64,000 bases of DNA from Holdemania massiliensis (GCF_022440805.1 NZ_JAKNTK010000001.1:3844001-3908000); one strand, 5' to 3'. Counted from the stretch's first letter, positions 35,557-45,279 are shown. Made by a program: numbers and translations. The notes: a model not told the origin generated them from the sequence alone.

Positions 35557-36819
35557 ATGAAGCAGCCGTTAGCCTTTCGGATGCGCCCGGAAACTTTGGA
35601 TGAGGTGATCGGCCAGCAGCATCTCATCGGACCAGGACAAGTGATCCGGCGCTGTATTGAACAGGGCCGGTTGTTTTCGATGATCTTTTACGGCCCTCCG
35701 GGAACAGGCAAAACCACCCTGGCTTCGGTGCTGGCCAACGAGCTGCATCTGCCTTACCGCCTGTTCAATGCGGTGACCGGCAATAAAAAAGAACTCGACA
35801 CAATTTTTGAGGAAGCCAAGTTCTATGACGGACTTGTTTTAATCATCGACGAGGTTCATCGTTTAAATAAAGACAAACAGGATCTGCTTTTGCCGCATGT
35901 GGAAAGCGGGCGGATTCTCTTAATCGGAGCGACGACCTCCAATCCGACGATGGCGATCAATCCCGCGATTCGTTCCCGGTGTCATCTGTTTGCGATTAAG
36001 CCGCTGGAAAAGGCCGACATCATCGCGGCGCTCAACCGGGCGGCAGCCAGTGAAAAAGGATTAAAGGGTGAAGTCAGCCTGGAACCGGAAGCTGCGGAAC
36101 TGATCGCCAGTTACTGCGGCGGTGATATCCGCTATGCTTTAAATGTGCTGGAGCTGTGCGCGATTGCCAGTGATGAACCGCAGATCAGCCGCCAGTTGGT
36201 CCAACAGTATGTGCAGCGGCCCGTCCGGGGCATCGACAAAGACGGGGATGGTCATTACGACGCGGTCAGCGCTTTTCAGAAAGCCATCCGCGGCAGCGAC
36301 GTCGACGCCTCTTTATATTATCTGGCCCGGCTGATTCAGGCCGGCGACATGGATTCCATCGAACGGCGCCTGTTAGTCATTGCTTATGAAGATATCGGAC
36401 TGGGCAATCCCGCTGCCGTAGCGCGCACAATCTCCGCGATTGATGCCGCCAAGCGCGTCGGTTTCCCTGAAGGCATGATTCCGCTGGGCGTCGCGGTGAT
36501 CGACCTGGCACTCTCCCCCAAGTCTAAATCCGGGGAGCTGGCCATTCAGGCCGCGATGGCCGAAGCGGAAGCCAGCGATCCACCAGTTCCCGCTTATCTG
36601 CGGTTTACCCCGGTCGGCATGAAGGAAGAAGACAAATACCCGTATGATCGGCCGGATCTGTGGCATAAGATACAATACCTGCCGGATGCCCTTCGTACAA
36701 AACGCTTCTATCAGCCGCAGACCTCCTCAGCCTACGAAAAGCAGCTGGCGGCCAACTACGAATCATTAAAACGCTATGCCCGATCTAAGAATCTGACGGA
36801 ATTAAAACACGGAAAATAA
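35557..36819 (+). CDS. rarA: Replication-associated recombination protein RarA (MgsA)
   Basis: The 420-residue AAA+ ATPase acts at stalled replication forks. It has Walker A GPPGTGKTTLA, Walker B LIIDEVHRLNK, sensor-1 IGATTSNP and arginine finger SRCHLF, then the MgsA C-terminal domain (SLYYLARLIQAGDM, AYEDIGLGNP). The length is slightly below typical (~430). AAGGAG precedes the ATG. The DUF2955-like tail PYDRPDLWHK..QYLP is the usual end of the family. Confidence 0.97.
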   Translation: MKQPLAFRMRPETLDEVIGQQHLIGPGQVIRRCIEQGRLFSMIFYGPPGTGKTTLASVLANELHLPYRLFNAVTGNKKELDTIFEEAKFYDGLVLIIDEVHRLNKDKQDLLLPHVESGRILLIGATTSNPTMAINPAIRSRCHLFAIKPLEKADIIAALNRAAASEKGLKGEVSLEPEAAELIASYCGGDIRYALNVLELCAIASDEPQISRQLVQQYVQRPVRGIDKDGDGHYDAVSAFQKAIRGSDVDASLYYLARLIQAGDMDSIERRLLVIAYEDIGLGNPAAVARTISAIDAAKRVGFPEGMIPLGVAVIDLALSPKSKSGELAIQAAMAEAEASDPPVPAYLRFTPVGMKEEDKYPYDRPDLWHKIQYLPDALRTKRFYQPQTSSAYEKQLAANYESLKRYARSKNLTELKHGK

Positions 36820-36870
36820 TTCGACTGATTCTGAGGCTTTCCTTTTCCAGTTCCGCCGCTCTGCCATCCT

Positions 36871-36901
36871 GACGTCTTCTATGGGCGTCCGGTTTTTTTT
36901 T
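36871..36901 (+). terminator. Terminator after rarA
   Basis: GACGTC (36871-36876) pairs with GGCGTC (36884-36889) with one G-U pair, followed by nine or more T. Confidence 0.65.
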
Positions 36902-36902
36902 G

Positions 36903-37235
36903 TTTTTTCAGTGTATTCTTACTGCGGCCTGAAACAAAAATGCAAGCGGTGTCAGAAGAAAATTGAAGGTTAATAAAAATAATATTTTTACCTTTTTTGA
37001 GGTCGTTTACCATTGATATCCAAAATAAGAAACCTGACAAAAATGTCATTTTGTCTGGCAGCCAACTCAGAAAAAGGGTATTTTTCTAGTCATTTTTGAA
37101 GAAGTGTCTACAGAATTCTTAAATTTTTATGAATTTCCTGAAAAGAAAAACGAAGGAATTTTCTCCCATTTTTAACAAAAAGGCCTTCAAATGTGGGATT
37201 TTCATGTGAATTCTGTGAAAATTTCCTTATTCAAT
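36903..37235. other. AT-rich upstream region of the CAP protein gene
   Basis: No gene supported. GACAAAA (37037 region) and TTTTGTC form a dyad around ATGTC, possibly an operator; otherwise nothing recognisable. Confidence 0.4.
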
Positions 37236-37264
37236 TTGCCATCGAAATTATTTCATTATACAAT
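37236..37264 (+). promoter_or_regulatory. Promoter of the CAP protein gene
   Basis: TTGCCA (37236-37241), 17-nt spacer, TACAAT (37259-37264), about 30 nt before the start codon. Confidence 0.55.
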
Positions 37265-37294
37265 AATCATGGTCGTGAACCGAAGGAGGAAATT

Positions 37295-38329
37295 ATGACT
37301 CAAAAACATAAAGCTCTTTCCAGTTCATTAACGATCGTTACCTTGCTTACATGCTTCACCACTGCGGCGCTCACTTCTCCGATTCGAGCCGAGGGTGAAT
37401 CCGAAGCAGACGTCAAGCCAACGATCCGTCTGGAAATTAACGACCTGAATGCCGCTGATAAAATTAAAACAGCGTTATTTCAGGAAGCCGCTGTCAGTGT
37501 TCCGGCTGAAGCAACAACGCTGATGGCCCCGGCCGCTGATCTGACGAATGCCGAAATTAAAATCGATCAGTTAGACCTAAGCAAATTAGGTCCTCAGGAT
37601 GTCATGGTTCATTTGACGCTGAACAACAGCGCAGCGCAGAACAGTCTGCAGACAACCTTGTCGCGTGAAGTGACCCTGGACATTCAGGATACAACGGCTC
37701 CTGTCATTGAACTGAAGTATCCGCACATCCGCTTAGAATACGAAGAAGAATGGAATCCGCTCGACTGGGTCGAATCGGTTTCCGACAACAGCCTGGAGCC
37801 GTTAGACATCCAGCAGCTGTGGGTTGAAAATTATGTCGATGCTTCCACCAGCGGTGAATATGAAGTTTATTTCTCCATCGCTGACGCTTCCGGCAATGTC
37901 GGTTCCGCAACATTGGGAGTTCAGGTGAAGGAAAAACCGAAACCGAAGTCCAGCGGCATTGTGGCCGGCGACGCGATTACATCCATGTTGAATTTGATCA
38001 ACAACGCTCGGGCCGATGCCGGATTGGATCCGTTATCTCTGGGTGATGAAAATGCGCAGGCAGCCATCGGTGTCCGTGCTTCGGAGGCTGCGGGTTACGT
38101 TTCGCATAAACGCCCGGATGGTTCCCATTATAAAACGGCGTTTGACGAATATGGTGTTTCTTACAGTCACCCGCTGGAAATCCTGACTTACTCGGGCAGT
38201 ACCGTTCAGGATAAATTTAACTGGTGGATGAATTCCTCCGGTCATCGTTCAATCATCCTCAGCAGCAGCTCAACCAAAATTGCGATCGGTTATTCCGGCA
38301 AGATGTGGGCCGCGATTGCCTATCAGTAA
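37295..38329 (+). CDS. Secreted CAP (SCP/YkwD-like) domain protein
   Basis: 344 residues from the ATG at 37295 with AAGGAGG 5 nt upstream. The signal peptide ends near SPIRAEG. Residues ~120-220 form an immunoglobulin-like domain of the kind placed before binding modules (DTTAPVIEL, ADASGNVG). The C-terminal ~115 residues are a CAP domain (MLNLINNARADAGLDPLSL, ASEAAGYVSHKRPDG, WWMNSSGHRSIILSS), here without a cell-wall anchor. It is exported; CAP proteins often bind lipids or act on other cells, but the role here is unknown. It is monocistronic with its own promoter and terminator. Confidence 0.88.
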   Translation: MTQKHKALSSSLTIVTLLTCFTTAALTSPIRAEGESEADVKPTIRLEINDLNAADKIKTALFQEAAVSVPAEATTLMAPAADLTNAEIKIDQLDLSKLGPQDVMVHLTLNNSAAQNSLQTTLSREVTLDIQDTTAPVIELKYPHIRLEYEEEWNPLDWVESVSDNSLEPLDIQQLWVENYVDASTSGEYEVYFSIADASGNVGSATLGVQVKEKPKPKSSGIVAGDAITSMLNLINNARADAGLDPLSLGDENAQAAIGVRASEAAGYVSHKRPDGSHYKTAFDEYGVSYSHPLEILTYSGSTVQDKFNWWMNSSGHRSIILSSSSTKIAIGYSGKMWAAIAYQ

Positions 38330-38336
38330 TCCACTT

Positions 38337-38376
38337 AAAAACCGGATGGCTTTCTCAAGAAAGTTGTCCGGTTTTT
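38337..38376. terminator. Bidirectional terminator between CAP and HAD genes
   Basis: AAAACCGGA (38337-38345) pairs with TCCGGTTTT with an inner CTTTC/GAAAG stem. T runs lie on both strands. Confidence 0.85.
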
Positions 38377-38464
38377 TATATTCATAAAAAGGTTGTTTGG
38401 CTGCCGGTGTCTTTGTGCCATGTGAAAACGAACGTTTCCAGCCAGCAAAAATCGAACGGTGTGA

Positions 38465-39280
38465 TTATTTTGCCGCCTGTTGGGCCCGGGCCAGAGCCTC
38501 AGCGACAGAGGCGACTGAGCAGGAAGCCTGACTTTGAATCGCGGAAGCGGCATGATCCATGCAATAGCTCAGCGGAATGACTTTAAACATGGACAGATCG
38601 TTTTCATTATCGCCGACAACCGCAATCTCCTCACGGCAGATCCCCATGGCGTCCGCCAGTTCAAGAATTCCGCTGCCCTTGTTGATGCCAATCGGACTGA
38701 CGTCCAGCATATCCGCATCGGACGCCGCAATTTCAAACCGGCTGTCAAACGCCAGGTGCAGCAGACGCGAAGCCTCACGATGCTGACCGGGTTCCACAAA
38801 CAGACTGATTTTTGAGCAGCGGCCGGAGCGATAGGCAAAATCAGCGAATTCCAGCCGCCAGTTCTGGCGGATTACCGGACTGCCCGGAGTTAAGCGCTGC
38901 GGATAATCATGTTCACCGCCAAAGCCGTAAGCACCGCCATCCTCTCCGCGGGTAATCAACGAACCGTTAATCCGATGCGTCTGGATAAAATCAGCCAGCT
39001 GGGCAAAGTCCGAAAAGAACATCCAATGCTCGCTGATCTTTTCACCTTCTTCATCCAAGACCACAAACCCATTCATCCCGATGGCCGCCACCGGAATCCC
39101 CAGCAAGCCGCTGATCATTTCTTGGGCATCCGCTCCCCGTGAGCTGGCAATCGCCACATGCCCTCCAGCCTTCACAAAAGCTTCCAACGCTTCGCGGTTT
39201 TCATCACTGATCCCTGCCGACAGCTCGTTTCCGATTTTCAAAAGCGTTCCATCCAGATCAGTAACCAATAGTTTCAGCAT
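38465..39280 (-). CDS. HAD-superfamily Cof-type sugar phosphatase
   Basis: The 271-residue protein has motif I LVTDLDGTLL, motif II AIASSRG, and motifs III/IV with NKGSG and VVGDNENDLSMFK. These and the C2 cap are typical of Cof/YbiV-type phosphatases, which dephosphorylate sugar phosphates, flavin or pyridoxal compounds. The specific substrate cannot be inferred. AAAGGGG precedes the ATG. It is a single-gene unit between the CAP gene and dacA. Confidence 0.92.
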   Translation of the reverse strand: MLKLLVTDLDGTLLKIGNELSAGISDENREALEAFVKAGGHVAIASSRGADAQEMISGLLGIPVAAIGMNGFVVLDEEGEKISEHWMFFSDFAQLADFIQTHRINGSLITRGEDGGAYGFGGEHDYPQRLTPGSPVIRQNWRLEFADFAYRSGRCSKISLFVEPGQHREASRLLHLAFDSRFEIAASDADMLDVSPIGINKGSGILELADAMGICREEIAVVGDNENDLSMFKVIPLSYCMDHAASAIQSQASCSVASVAEALARAQQAAK

Positions 39281-39344
39281 TTGTTTTCCCCTTTCCTTCC
39301 ATAACTTTTTCCCTTTGCGATTTTCATTGTACCTGAATTATCGT

Positions 39345-39369
39345 AAAAGAAAAAGAGGTTTTCCTCTTT
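39345..39369 (-). terminator. Terminator after the D,D-carboxypeptidase gene
   Basis: On minus AAAGAGG (39369-39363) pairs with CCTCTTT (39358-39352), followed by TTCTTTT. Starts 8 nt after the stop. Confidence 0.82.
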
Positions 39370-39377
39370 CTCTAAAA

Positions 39378-40622
39378 TTATGAACGCCGGCGGCTCATCC
39401 GGCCTAAAGCTGCGATGAGAAACAACCCCATAAAGAGCGCGAACACCGCCACGCTGAACAGATCCAGTCCCTTTTGAATAATCGGCCAGGTCGTAGCTTT
39501 AAAGCTGATATCATTGACAGCCAGCTCTTTTTCCATAGCCTGACGGGCGATCTCCACGCCATTTTTATTTAAAATCGCATAGGCCTGAATCGTTTGAGGA
39601 TCGTTTTCATTTTCAACAATGACACTGGCGCTGTACTGGCTTTCATCATCACCGCTTTGAGCCAGGATCTTGAAGTCATAGCTCATTTTAAAAGCTGCCG
39701 TAGCCCACAGCTGACCGCGTTTTTTTATTTCAATCGTCTTTTCTTCAAAGGCAGAAGCAGGAATGGTAATCTGCTTGTAATTCGCAAAGCCATAATCAAA
39801 CAAGGTTCGAGTATCGGTATACCGGGCGTTCTTATTGGAATTTTTCAGCACCACGGCGATCAGGTTTACTCCGTCTTTGGACGCTGTCGTTACAATCGTA
39901 TAGCCGGCATCCTCCGTCCAGCCGATCTTGCCGCCCGTTGCGTATTCATAGAAAAATTCGCCCTTTTTCAGCATATCATTGCCGGAAGCAAAATACCGAA
40001 CATCCTTCTGTTTGTTTGTCGGCTGCATCTCATATTTAACCGTTCCGAAAATCTCCGCAAAATCCGCGTTTTGAATTGCCATCCGTGTGATCATCGCCAT
40101 ATCGTAGGCGGTTGTGTAATGATCCTCATCCGGCAGTCCATGCGCGTTGGCAAAATGTGTGTTTTTCGAGCCGGCGGCCGCCGCCGCTTCATTCATCATT
40201 TCAGCAAATTCGCTCTGCGAGCCGCCGACGGCTTCGGCCAGAACATTGCTTGCATCATTGGCACTGGCCATAATCGCCGCATAGCAAGCATCCTTCAGTG
40301 ATAATTCTTCTCCATAGTCCAGCCAGATGTGACTGGATTTCCGGTCAATGTTGTCAATCGCAGTATCCGTAGCCGTCAATATCTGATCCAGACTGCCATG
40401 GCTTAAAGCGAGATAGACGGTCATAATCTTGGTTATACTGGCAGGATAATGCCGTTCATCGGCGTTTTTTTCATACAGGACCGCGCCGCTGTCGGCGTCA
40501 ATCAAAATCGCTGATTCTCCATCCAGCGTCAGTTCTTCCTCTGCTTTGACTGTCCCCACCGGGAAAATCGTCAAGACCAGCACGAAAGCGGCCAGACCTT
40601 TCATCCATTTTCTCACGTGCAT
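39378..40622 (-). CDS. dacA: D-alanyl-D-alanine carboxypeptidase (DacA/PBP5-like)
   Basis: A 414-residue peptidoglycan enzyme that trims the terminal D-Ala of stem peptides. After a signal peptide the SxxK motif is SITK, SxN is SAND and the third box is GGKIGWTEDAG. The last normally reads KTG, so the KIG variant is unusual. A C-terminal membrane helix (~385-405) anchors the protein. The ATG at 40622 sits only 3 nt after GGTGGG; the in-frame GTG two codons on (VRKWMK) has better spacing and may be the true start. The gene is followed by a terminator. Confidence 0.9.
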   Translation of the reverse strand: MHVRKWMKGLAAFVLVLTIFPVGTVKAEEELTLDGESAILIDADSGAVLYEKNADERHYPASITKIMTVYLALSHGSLDQILTATDTAIDNIDRKSSHIWLDYGEELSLKDACYAAIMASANDASNVLAEAVGGSQSEFAEMMNEAAAAAGSKNTHFANAHGLPDEDHYTTAYDMAMITRMAIQNADFAEIFGTVKYEMQPTNKQKDVRYFASGNDMLKKGEFFYEYATGGKIGWTEDAGYTIVTTASKDGVNLIAVVLKNSNKNARYTDTRTLFDYGFANYKQITIPASAFEEKTIEIKKRGQLWATAAFKMSYDFKILAQSGDDESQYSASVIVENENDPQTIQAYAILNKNGVEIARQAMEKELAVNDISFKATTWPIIQKGLDLFSVAVFALFMGLFLIAALGRMSRRRS

Positions 40623-40686
40623 CCCACCTTCTGTTCTCTTTGGAAATATGCCCTTTCATTTTACACCAAAATCCACCATTTGACGA

Positions 40687-40717
40687 ACGAAAAACTGACC
40701 TGGTATCAAGTCAGTTT
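40687..40717 (-). terminator. Terminator after the BI-1 gene
   Basis: AAACTGAC (minus 40717-40710) pairs with GTCAGTTT (40699-40692), then TT. Confidence 0.7.
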
Positions 40718-40731
40718 CAATGAGATTCAGT

Positions 40732-41430
40732 TTAGTTTTTAGAACTGCGGCCTAAGATTCGCAGCACATACAGGAAAATGTTGATGAAGTCGAGATACAG
40801 ATCCAGTGCGGAATAGATCGAAATCTTATCCAGCATTTCCGGCTCTGATTCACAGGCATAGTACATCGCTCTCATCTTCTGCATGTCATAAGCAGTCAGA
40901 CCCAGGAACAGTCCGATCATGATATAGTTCATCACCATCGAAATGGCATCGAGATTGATGAACCAGCCGACAATCGTAATCACAATCATCGTGATCAGGC
41001 CCGCCATCAGAATCGGTCCCAATCCGCTTAAATCCCGCTTGGTCGTCATGCCGATGACCGCCATGCTTCCAAACATCAGCGCGGTGAAGCCAAAGGCAAT
41101 AAACATTGTGCTCAGTCCATAGGCCAGCGGCAGAATCGAGAAGGTGACGCCGGTCAGCGCCGAATACGCAAGAAACAAGATCTTAGCCGTCGACGGCTGC
41201 ATTTTAGCCAGCTTGCCGGTCAGATAAATAACCACACCCAGCTGGGCAATCAGTAAGACAAACGGTGCCAGGGAAAACGAATAAATCGTCATCCATAAAC
41301 CACTGAACAAGGTAACAAACGCCACCACGGCAGTGACCGCCAGACCCGCGGTCATCCATAAAAACGTATGCGTAAGATGCTGCGAAAGGCTGACTCCGCC
41401 TAAGGACGAAACAACTTCCTGATGATCCAT
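40732..41430 (-). CDS. Bax inhibitor-1/YccA-family membrane protein
   Basis: The 232-residue protein has seven hydrophobic segments and the BI-1 type C-terminus (YMIGLFLGLTAYDMQKM, SALDLYLDFINIFLYVLRILG). In other organisms such proteins leak calcium or modulate stress; the role in this bacterium is unknown. AAGGGAGG precedes the ATG. The neighbouring membrane protein gene lies 15 bp upstream on the same strand, so they form an operon. Confidence 0.9.
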   Translation of the reverse strand: MDHQEVVSSLGGVSLSQHLTHTFLWMTAGLAVTAVVAFVTLFSGLWMTIYSFSLAPFVLLIAQLGVVIYLTGKLAKMQPSTAKILFLAYSALTGVTFSILPLAYGLSTMFIAFGFTALMFGSMAVIGMTTKRDLSGLGPILMAGLITMIVITIVGWFINLDAISMVMNYIMIGLFLGLTAYDMQKMRAMYYACESEPEMLDKISIYSALDLYLDFINIFLYVLRILGRSSKN

Positions 41431-41445
41431 AATAATATACCTCCC

Positions 41446-42888
41446 TTATTTCATCGTTATCGAAGACAACGCTGTCTCCGATCCGTTGTTAATAGAATAC
41501 CACTCAATCACGCCGCGATCAATATCCAATACCGCTCGATACTTCGCTGCGGCCCGATCCAATCCTTCTTCTTCATTGTCGTTGATATAACTGAGCTCAT
41601 TCTCATCAAAGAAAAACAGCTCCTCCACCACAATCCGGGAAAGGACGTTGGAGTAGTACTCCGCTTCACAGATTTCCTGAACATTGGCTTCTTTCATGTT
41701 TTCTGTCGCCAGTAAAATTTCGCTCCAATCCGAAGTGTCGTCGTTGTTGAGTGAAAACTGATAGCGGACATTGGTTCCCGCGTAGCTTAAGGAATAGAAC
41801 TCTGCCGCAGTATAGTCATAACTGTCGGCTCCGCCTTCGGCATAGCCGCTCAGAAAACAGTATTCATACGGTTTGGCCAGCGGAATTTCCAGTGTTCCGA
41901 TCACCTTATCATTTTCATCATAAACGGTCATTTCGCCATAAAAGAAATACGGTGTTCCATTGTAAACCGCAAAATAAGTCTGATTGTTTTCCTCAGAAAG
42001 AATCAGCGGCTTAACCAGATCCGCATCCCCATCCGTTTCAGCCATCAGTCCTTTTGCGACCTGCTGGAACTGTTCATCCTGAATCGAGGCGATATAATCA
42101 TTTACCTTTCCCGCGGCCGGTTTGGATGTCTGAGAATTTCCGACAACATTCGGCGTTGTCTTCGGCGCAGAGGTGCGGGATGGCAGGATGTTATAGATTA
42201 CCGAGAAGGCGATCACCATTCCGACGACTGCGACAATCGCCGCAACCGTTTTCTTGCCGCCCATTCCCTGTTCCTGCTGCATAATCCGATCACGGCGGGC
42301 CTGACGATCATCCTCTGCACTGAGATCCCCAGTTGCGGCAAGCGCTTCCGCATTATCCGGTGTATCCAGCGGCGGAAACCACTGATCCAACGCATCGGTA
42401 ACCCGTTCGAAATCACCCTTGCGGCTGCAGATAATCTTATATTTCTTCTTGGGTCCGACATACAGCAGAATCATCGGATAAGTTCGGCCTTTCTGATAAT
42501 AGCTTGTTTCCTCGACATGGTCGATGCTGCGGCGGTGCAGCGCGAAATTGGATCCATATAGACCACTGACCAGCCAGTTTTTGCTCATCGAGATTTCCTT
42601 GGTGACCGCTTCAAATTCCTGCTCTTCATCCAGCTCAATCCCCAGTTCTTCACATTGACGCTTCACCATTTTTCCAATGCGGGCATACGGCACCACGCCG
42701 ACAAGCCCGAAGATCAGGAAAACAAGAAAGAACATCAATCCCATCGTCATGATCATAATCAACATGGTTTCGATGCCCTGACCGGCGCTCAGCAATCCGA
42801 ACAAAACTGCCACACCTAAGAAAATGGCACCCAACAGGCCCAGCGTGCGCGCCATTCCGCGGCGAGCCAGCTTTTTAATTTGCTTCAT
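41446..42888 (-). CDS. Multi-domain membrane protein of unknown function
   Basis: 480 residues from the ATG at 42888 (GAGGGGG 5 nt before it). Two hydrophobic helices lie near the N-terminus (~12-60). A cytoplasmic domain of ~130 residues follows, with VEETSYYQKG and LYVGPKKKYKIICSRKGDFERV. A third helix lies near 225-245, and a secreted C-terminal part resembles a DUF4340/DUF6709-like beta domain. I do not recognise the family firmly. It is the first gene of the pair with the BI-1 protein. Confidence 0.7.
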   Translation of the reverse strand: MKQIKKLARRGMARTLGLLGAIFLGVAVLFGLLSAGQGIETMLIMIMTMGLMFFLVFLIFGLVGVVPYARIGKMVKRQCEELGIELDEEQEFEAVTKEISMSKNWLVSGLYGSNFALHRRSIDHVEETSYYQKGRTYPMILLYVGPKKKYKIICSRKGDFERVTDALDQWFPPLDTPDNAEALAATGDLSAEDDRQARRDRIMQQEQGMGGKKTVAAIVAVVGMVIAFSVIYNILPSRTSAPKTTPNVVGNSQTSKPAAGKVNDYIASIQDEQFQQVAKGLMAETDGDADLVKPLILSEENNQTYFAVYNGTPYFFYGEMTVYDENDKVIGTLEIPLAKPYEYCFLSGYAEGGADSYDYTAAEFYSLSYAGTNVRYQFSLNNDDTSDWSEILLATENMKEANVQEICEAEYYSNVLSRIVVEELFFFDENELSYINDNEEEGLDRAAAKYRAVLDIDRGVIEWYSINNGSETALSSITMK

Positions 42889-43012
42889 AAATATCCCCCT
42901 CAATGGTGGTATTATATCGGAAACCGAAGCAAAAGAGTACACCCTTTCCAGTAATTTCATTTCATTTTAAGAATTTTTTAACTTTTCATTCTTCTTTATT
43001 GTCCCCATACCT

Positions 43013-43041
43013 AAAAACACCGCCGGGTAATCCCCCGACGG
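43013..43041 (-). terminator. Terminator after the MATE gene
   Basis: On minus CCGTCGGG (43041-43034) pairs with CCCGGCGG (43027-43020), one wobble pair, followed by TGTTTTT. Begins 9 nt past the stop. Confidence 0.75.
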
Positions 43042-43049
43042 CGCTGCTT

Positions 43050-44429
43050 TCAAGCGTCAGAATGTTGAATTTCAGCAACAACGGTCCGCCTGATATTGAA
43101 ATAATAGTAAAGATAGACAAGAATTGAAGCACCAATCCAACCTGCCGGATAGCTAAAATAAACATTAAAGACATCCGGCTTGATGCTCATACTGACCGCC
43201 AGCCACAGCTGCCGGCAGCCAACCAGACCTAAGATAACACACAGCATTACGGACTTTGATTTGCCAAAACCGCGGACAACGCCGGAAAAAATGTTATACA
43301 TTGCATTGAACAGATAAAATGGCATGATTACCCGAATCATTGCTGAGGCGTAAGCGACCACCTCTGCATCCCGGTTAAAGATTACCGCAATTCCCGGGGC
43401 CAGGATAAACAAGGCAATGCTGGTTAGTCCTACCATAATCACCGAAATCCAGACGCTGATCCGAATCCCCTCCACCGCTCGTTTTTTCTTGTTCGCTCCA
43501 TAATTCTGACCAATAAAGGTCGTGATGGCTACGCCCAGTGAGCTGCAGGACAACCCGGCAAATTTCTCCACCTTTTTTGCTACGCCGATTCCCGCCATGG
43601 CGGAAGAACCGAAACCATTGGTGTAGCGCTGCACGAACATATTGGAAATCGACGTGATGCTGGTCTGAATGCCTGCGGGAATTCCCAGCGTTAAAACCTC
43701 AGCCAGAATCGGCGGATTCAGCCGTAATTTCCGAATTTCCAATTTGTAAACATCATGCGTCATCATCATTTTTCTTAATACCAGAATGACGGATACCAGC
43801 TGAGCTAACGTTGTCGCCCAGCCAACACCAGCCACGCCCATGTTAAATCCGCAGACAAACAGAAGATCAAGCACAATGTTGGTAACGCTGGAAATTAACA
43901 GATAATAAAACGGACTGCTGGAATCTCCGACCGCTCTTAGGATCCCGGCGCCGACGTTATAAATGGCGGTAAAAAGGATTCCAATCAGATATATCCGCAG
44001 ATATTCCAAAGCGCTAGCATACACGTCCGGCGGACAACTGATCAGCTGCAGCAGCTGCGGCGAGAGCCAATAACCCACCCCAGCCATGACAAAGCCGAAG
44101 AGAAAGGCAAACAAAATCGTTGTATGAATTCCGTCGCTCAGCTTCTGATAATCCTTTTTGCCAAACATCTGAGCAAAGAAAACTCCGCCGCCGGAAGCCA
44201 GTCCCGTAAAAAAGCCCACAAGAAAATGGGAGATATCATTGGTTGAACTAACCGCTGCCAACGCCGTTTTCCCAACGAAGTTGCCGACGACCAGCGAATC
44301 CACACTGTTGTATAAATTCTGAAACAACTGTCCAACAAAGATCGGAAGGGCAAACAGTAATAGCTGTTTCCAGATCGATCCCTGCGTTAAATCCACGCTG
44401 CTTTTCTTTAATTGTTTTCCGCCATGCAA
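43050..44429 (-). CDS. MATE-family efflux transporter
   Basis: This 459-residue membrane protein has about twelve helices and MATE landmarks: LFALPIFVGQLFQNLYNSVDSLVVGNFVG at the first helix, and GFGSSAMAGIGVAKKVE at the start of the second half. It exports drugs or metabolites with sodium or proton gradients; no substrate is evident. AAAGGAGG lies about 12 nt before the ATG, which is longer than usual. It is a single gene, ended by the hairpin at 43013-43041. Confidence 0.92.
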   Translation of the reverse strand: MHGGKQLKKSSVDLTQGSIWKQLLLFALPIFVGQLFQNLYNSVDSLVVGNFVGKTALAAVSSTNDISHFLVGFFTGLASGGGVFFAQMFGKKDYQKLSDGIHTTILFAFLFGFVMAGVGYWLSPQLLQLISCPPDVYASALEYLRIYLIGILFTAIYNVGAGILRAVGDSSSPFYYLLISSVTNIVLDLLFVCGFNMGVAGVGWATTLAQLVSVILVLRKMMMTHDVYKLEIRKLRLNPPILAEVLTLGIPAGIQTSITSISNMFVQRYTNGFGSSAMAGIGVAKKVEKFAGLSCSSLGVAITTFIGQNYGANKKKRAVEGIRISVWISVIMVGLTSIALFILAPGIAVIFNRDAEVVAYASAMIRVIMPFYLFNAMYNIFSGVVRGFGKSKSVMLCVILGLVGCRQLWLAVSMSIKPDVFNVYFSYPAGWIGASILVYLYYYFNIRRTVVAEIQHSDA

Positions 44430-44542
44430 AAAGATGCGCCTCCTTTAATTTTCCTTCTGTTCCTCACAACACCCAGCTTCATTATAATCAGCCTGGATTT
44501 TAACTTAATTCCAAAGTTTGAGGTCTGTTCAGCGCAATTTCA

Positions 44543-44565
44543 CAAAAAAAACTGCCGCAGCAGTT
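44543..44565 (-). terminator. Terminator after the EIIA gene
   Basis: On minus AACTGC (44565-44560) pairs with GCAGTT (44555-44550), then seven T. Confidence 0.85.
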
Positions 44566-44571
44566 CTTTGT

Positions 44572-44988
44572 TTAATCATTGGCGGTTAAAAAATCCTGAA
44601 CTCCGATGGCATTCAGCGCTCCCTGGGCGGATCGCAGACATTGGTCCAGAAACTCATTGAGGTTCTCAGCCATATCCCGTCCCAGCGCCAATTCCAGCAC
44701 TAACGGCAGATTCGCGCCGGCGAAAATCCGGCAGTCAGTATCGCTCAGCGCCCAGATGCAGGCATTATACGGCGTCGCGTTTTCCAAATCACAAAGACAG
44801 ACCACCGGTATCTGCTGATTGTGATAAAAATCATATTTTTCTCTGATTTGAGCAGCCAAAGATTCTAATGATTCTCCCTCCCATAAAGAAAAGGTTTCAA
44901 CGAAATCCAAAGGACCTGCGATCATCTCTGCGGATTTCTTCAATCCAGTTGAAAAGTCTGAATGCGAACAGATAAAAATTGCTAACAT
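44572..44988 (-). CDS. PTS EIIA component, mannose/sorbose type
   Basis: 138 residues from the ATG at 44988, with AAAGGAA upstream. The start MLAIFICSHSDFSTGL is the EIIA-Man pattern; His-9 is the expected phosphorylation site and receives phosphate from HPr. The length fits a stand-alone EIIA. It is divergent from the PRD regulator at 45280, and the matching EIIB, EIIC and EIID genes lie on the other side of that regulator. The protein may also phosphorylate the regulator. Confidence 0.85.
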   Translation of the reverse strand: MLAIFICSHSDFSTGLKKSAEMIAGPLDFVETFSLWEGESLESLAAQIREKYDFYHNQQIPVVCLCDLENATPYNACIWALSDTDCRIFAGANLPLVLELALGRDMAENLNEFLDQCLRSAQGALNAIGVQDFLTAND

Positions 44989-45073
44989 AAAAAGTTCCTT
45001 TCTTTTCACGTCCGCCAGGAAGGAACGGATCTTCATGATTATCGAAAAAAACAGAAAGAACGCATGGGGTGTT

Positions 45074-45104
45074 GAAGTGACTTCGATAACAAGATTATCA
45101 CTTC
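45074..45104. promoter_or_regulatory. Dyad operator between EIIA and the PRD regulator
   Basis: GAAGTGA (45074-45080) mirrors TCACTTC (45098-45104), and inside it GATAA (45085-45089) mirrors TTATC (45095-45099). It is centred in the divergent spacer, a likely binding site for the PRD regulator or CcpA-like protein; it is not a recognised cre sequence. Confidence 0.55.
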
Positions 45105-45279
45105 TGGGGATCTGTTTTGATTATAGCCCGCCGATTTTCAAAATGTCAATCCTGAATTTTAGGGTTTTCCCAACCCGCTGCTAATCAATTATACCTTTCT
45201 CCTGAATTGTTTTCCTGAGCTCAGCGCGTTAAAATAAAACAAGAAAACATTACAATTTTAGATCGAGGGGTACGCAATC

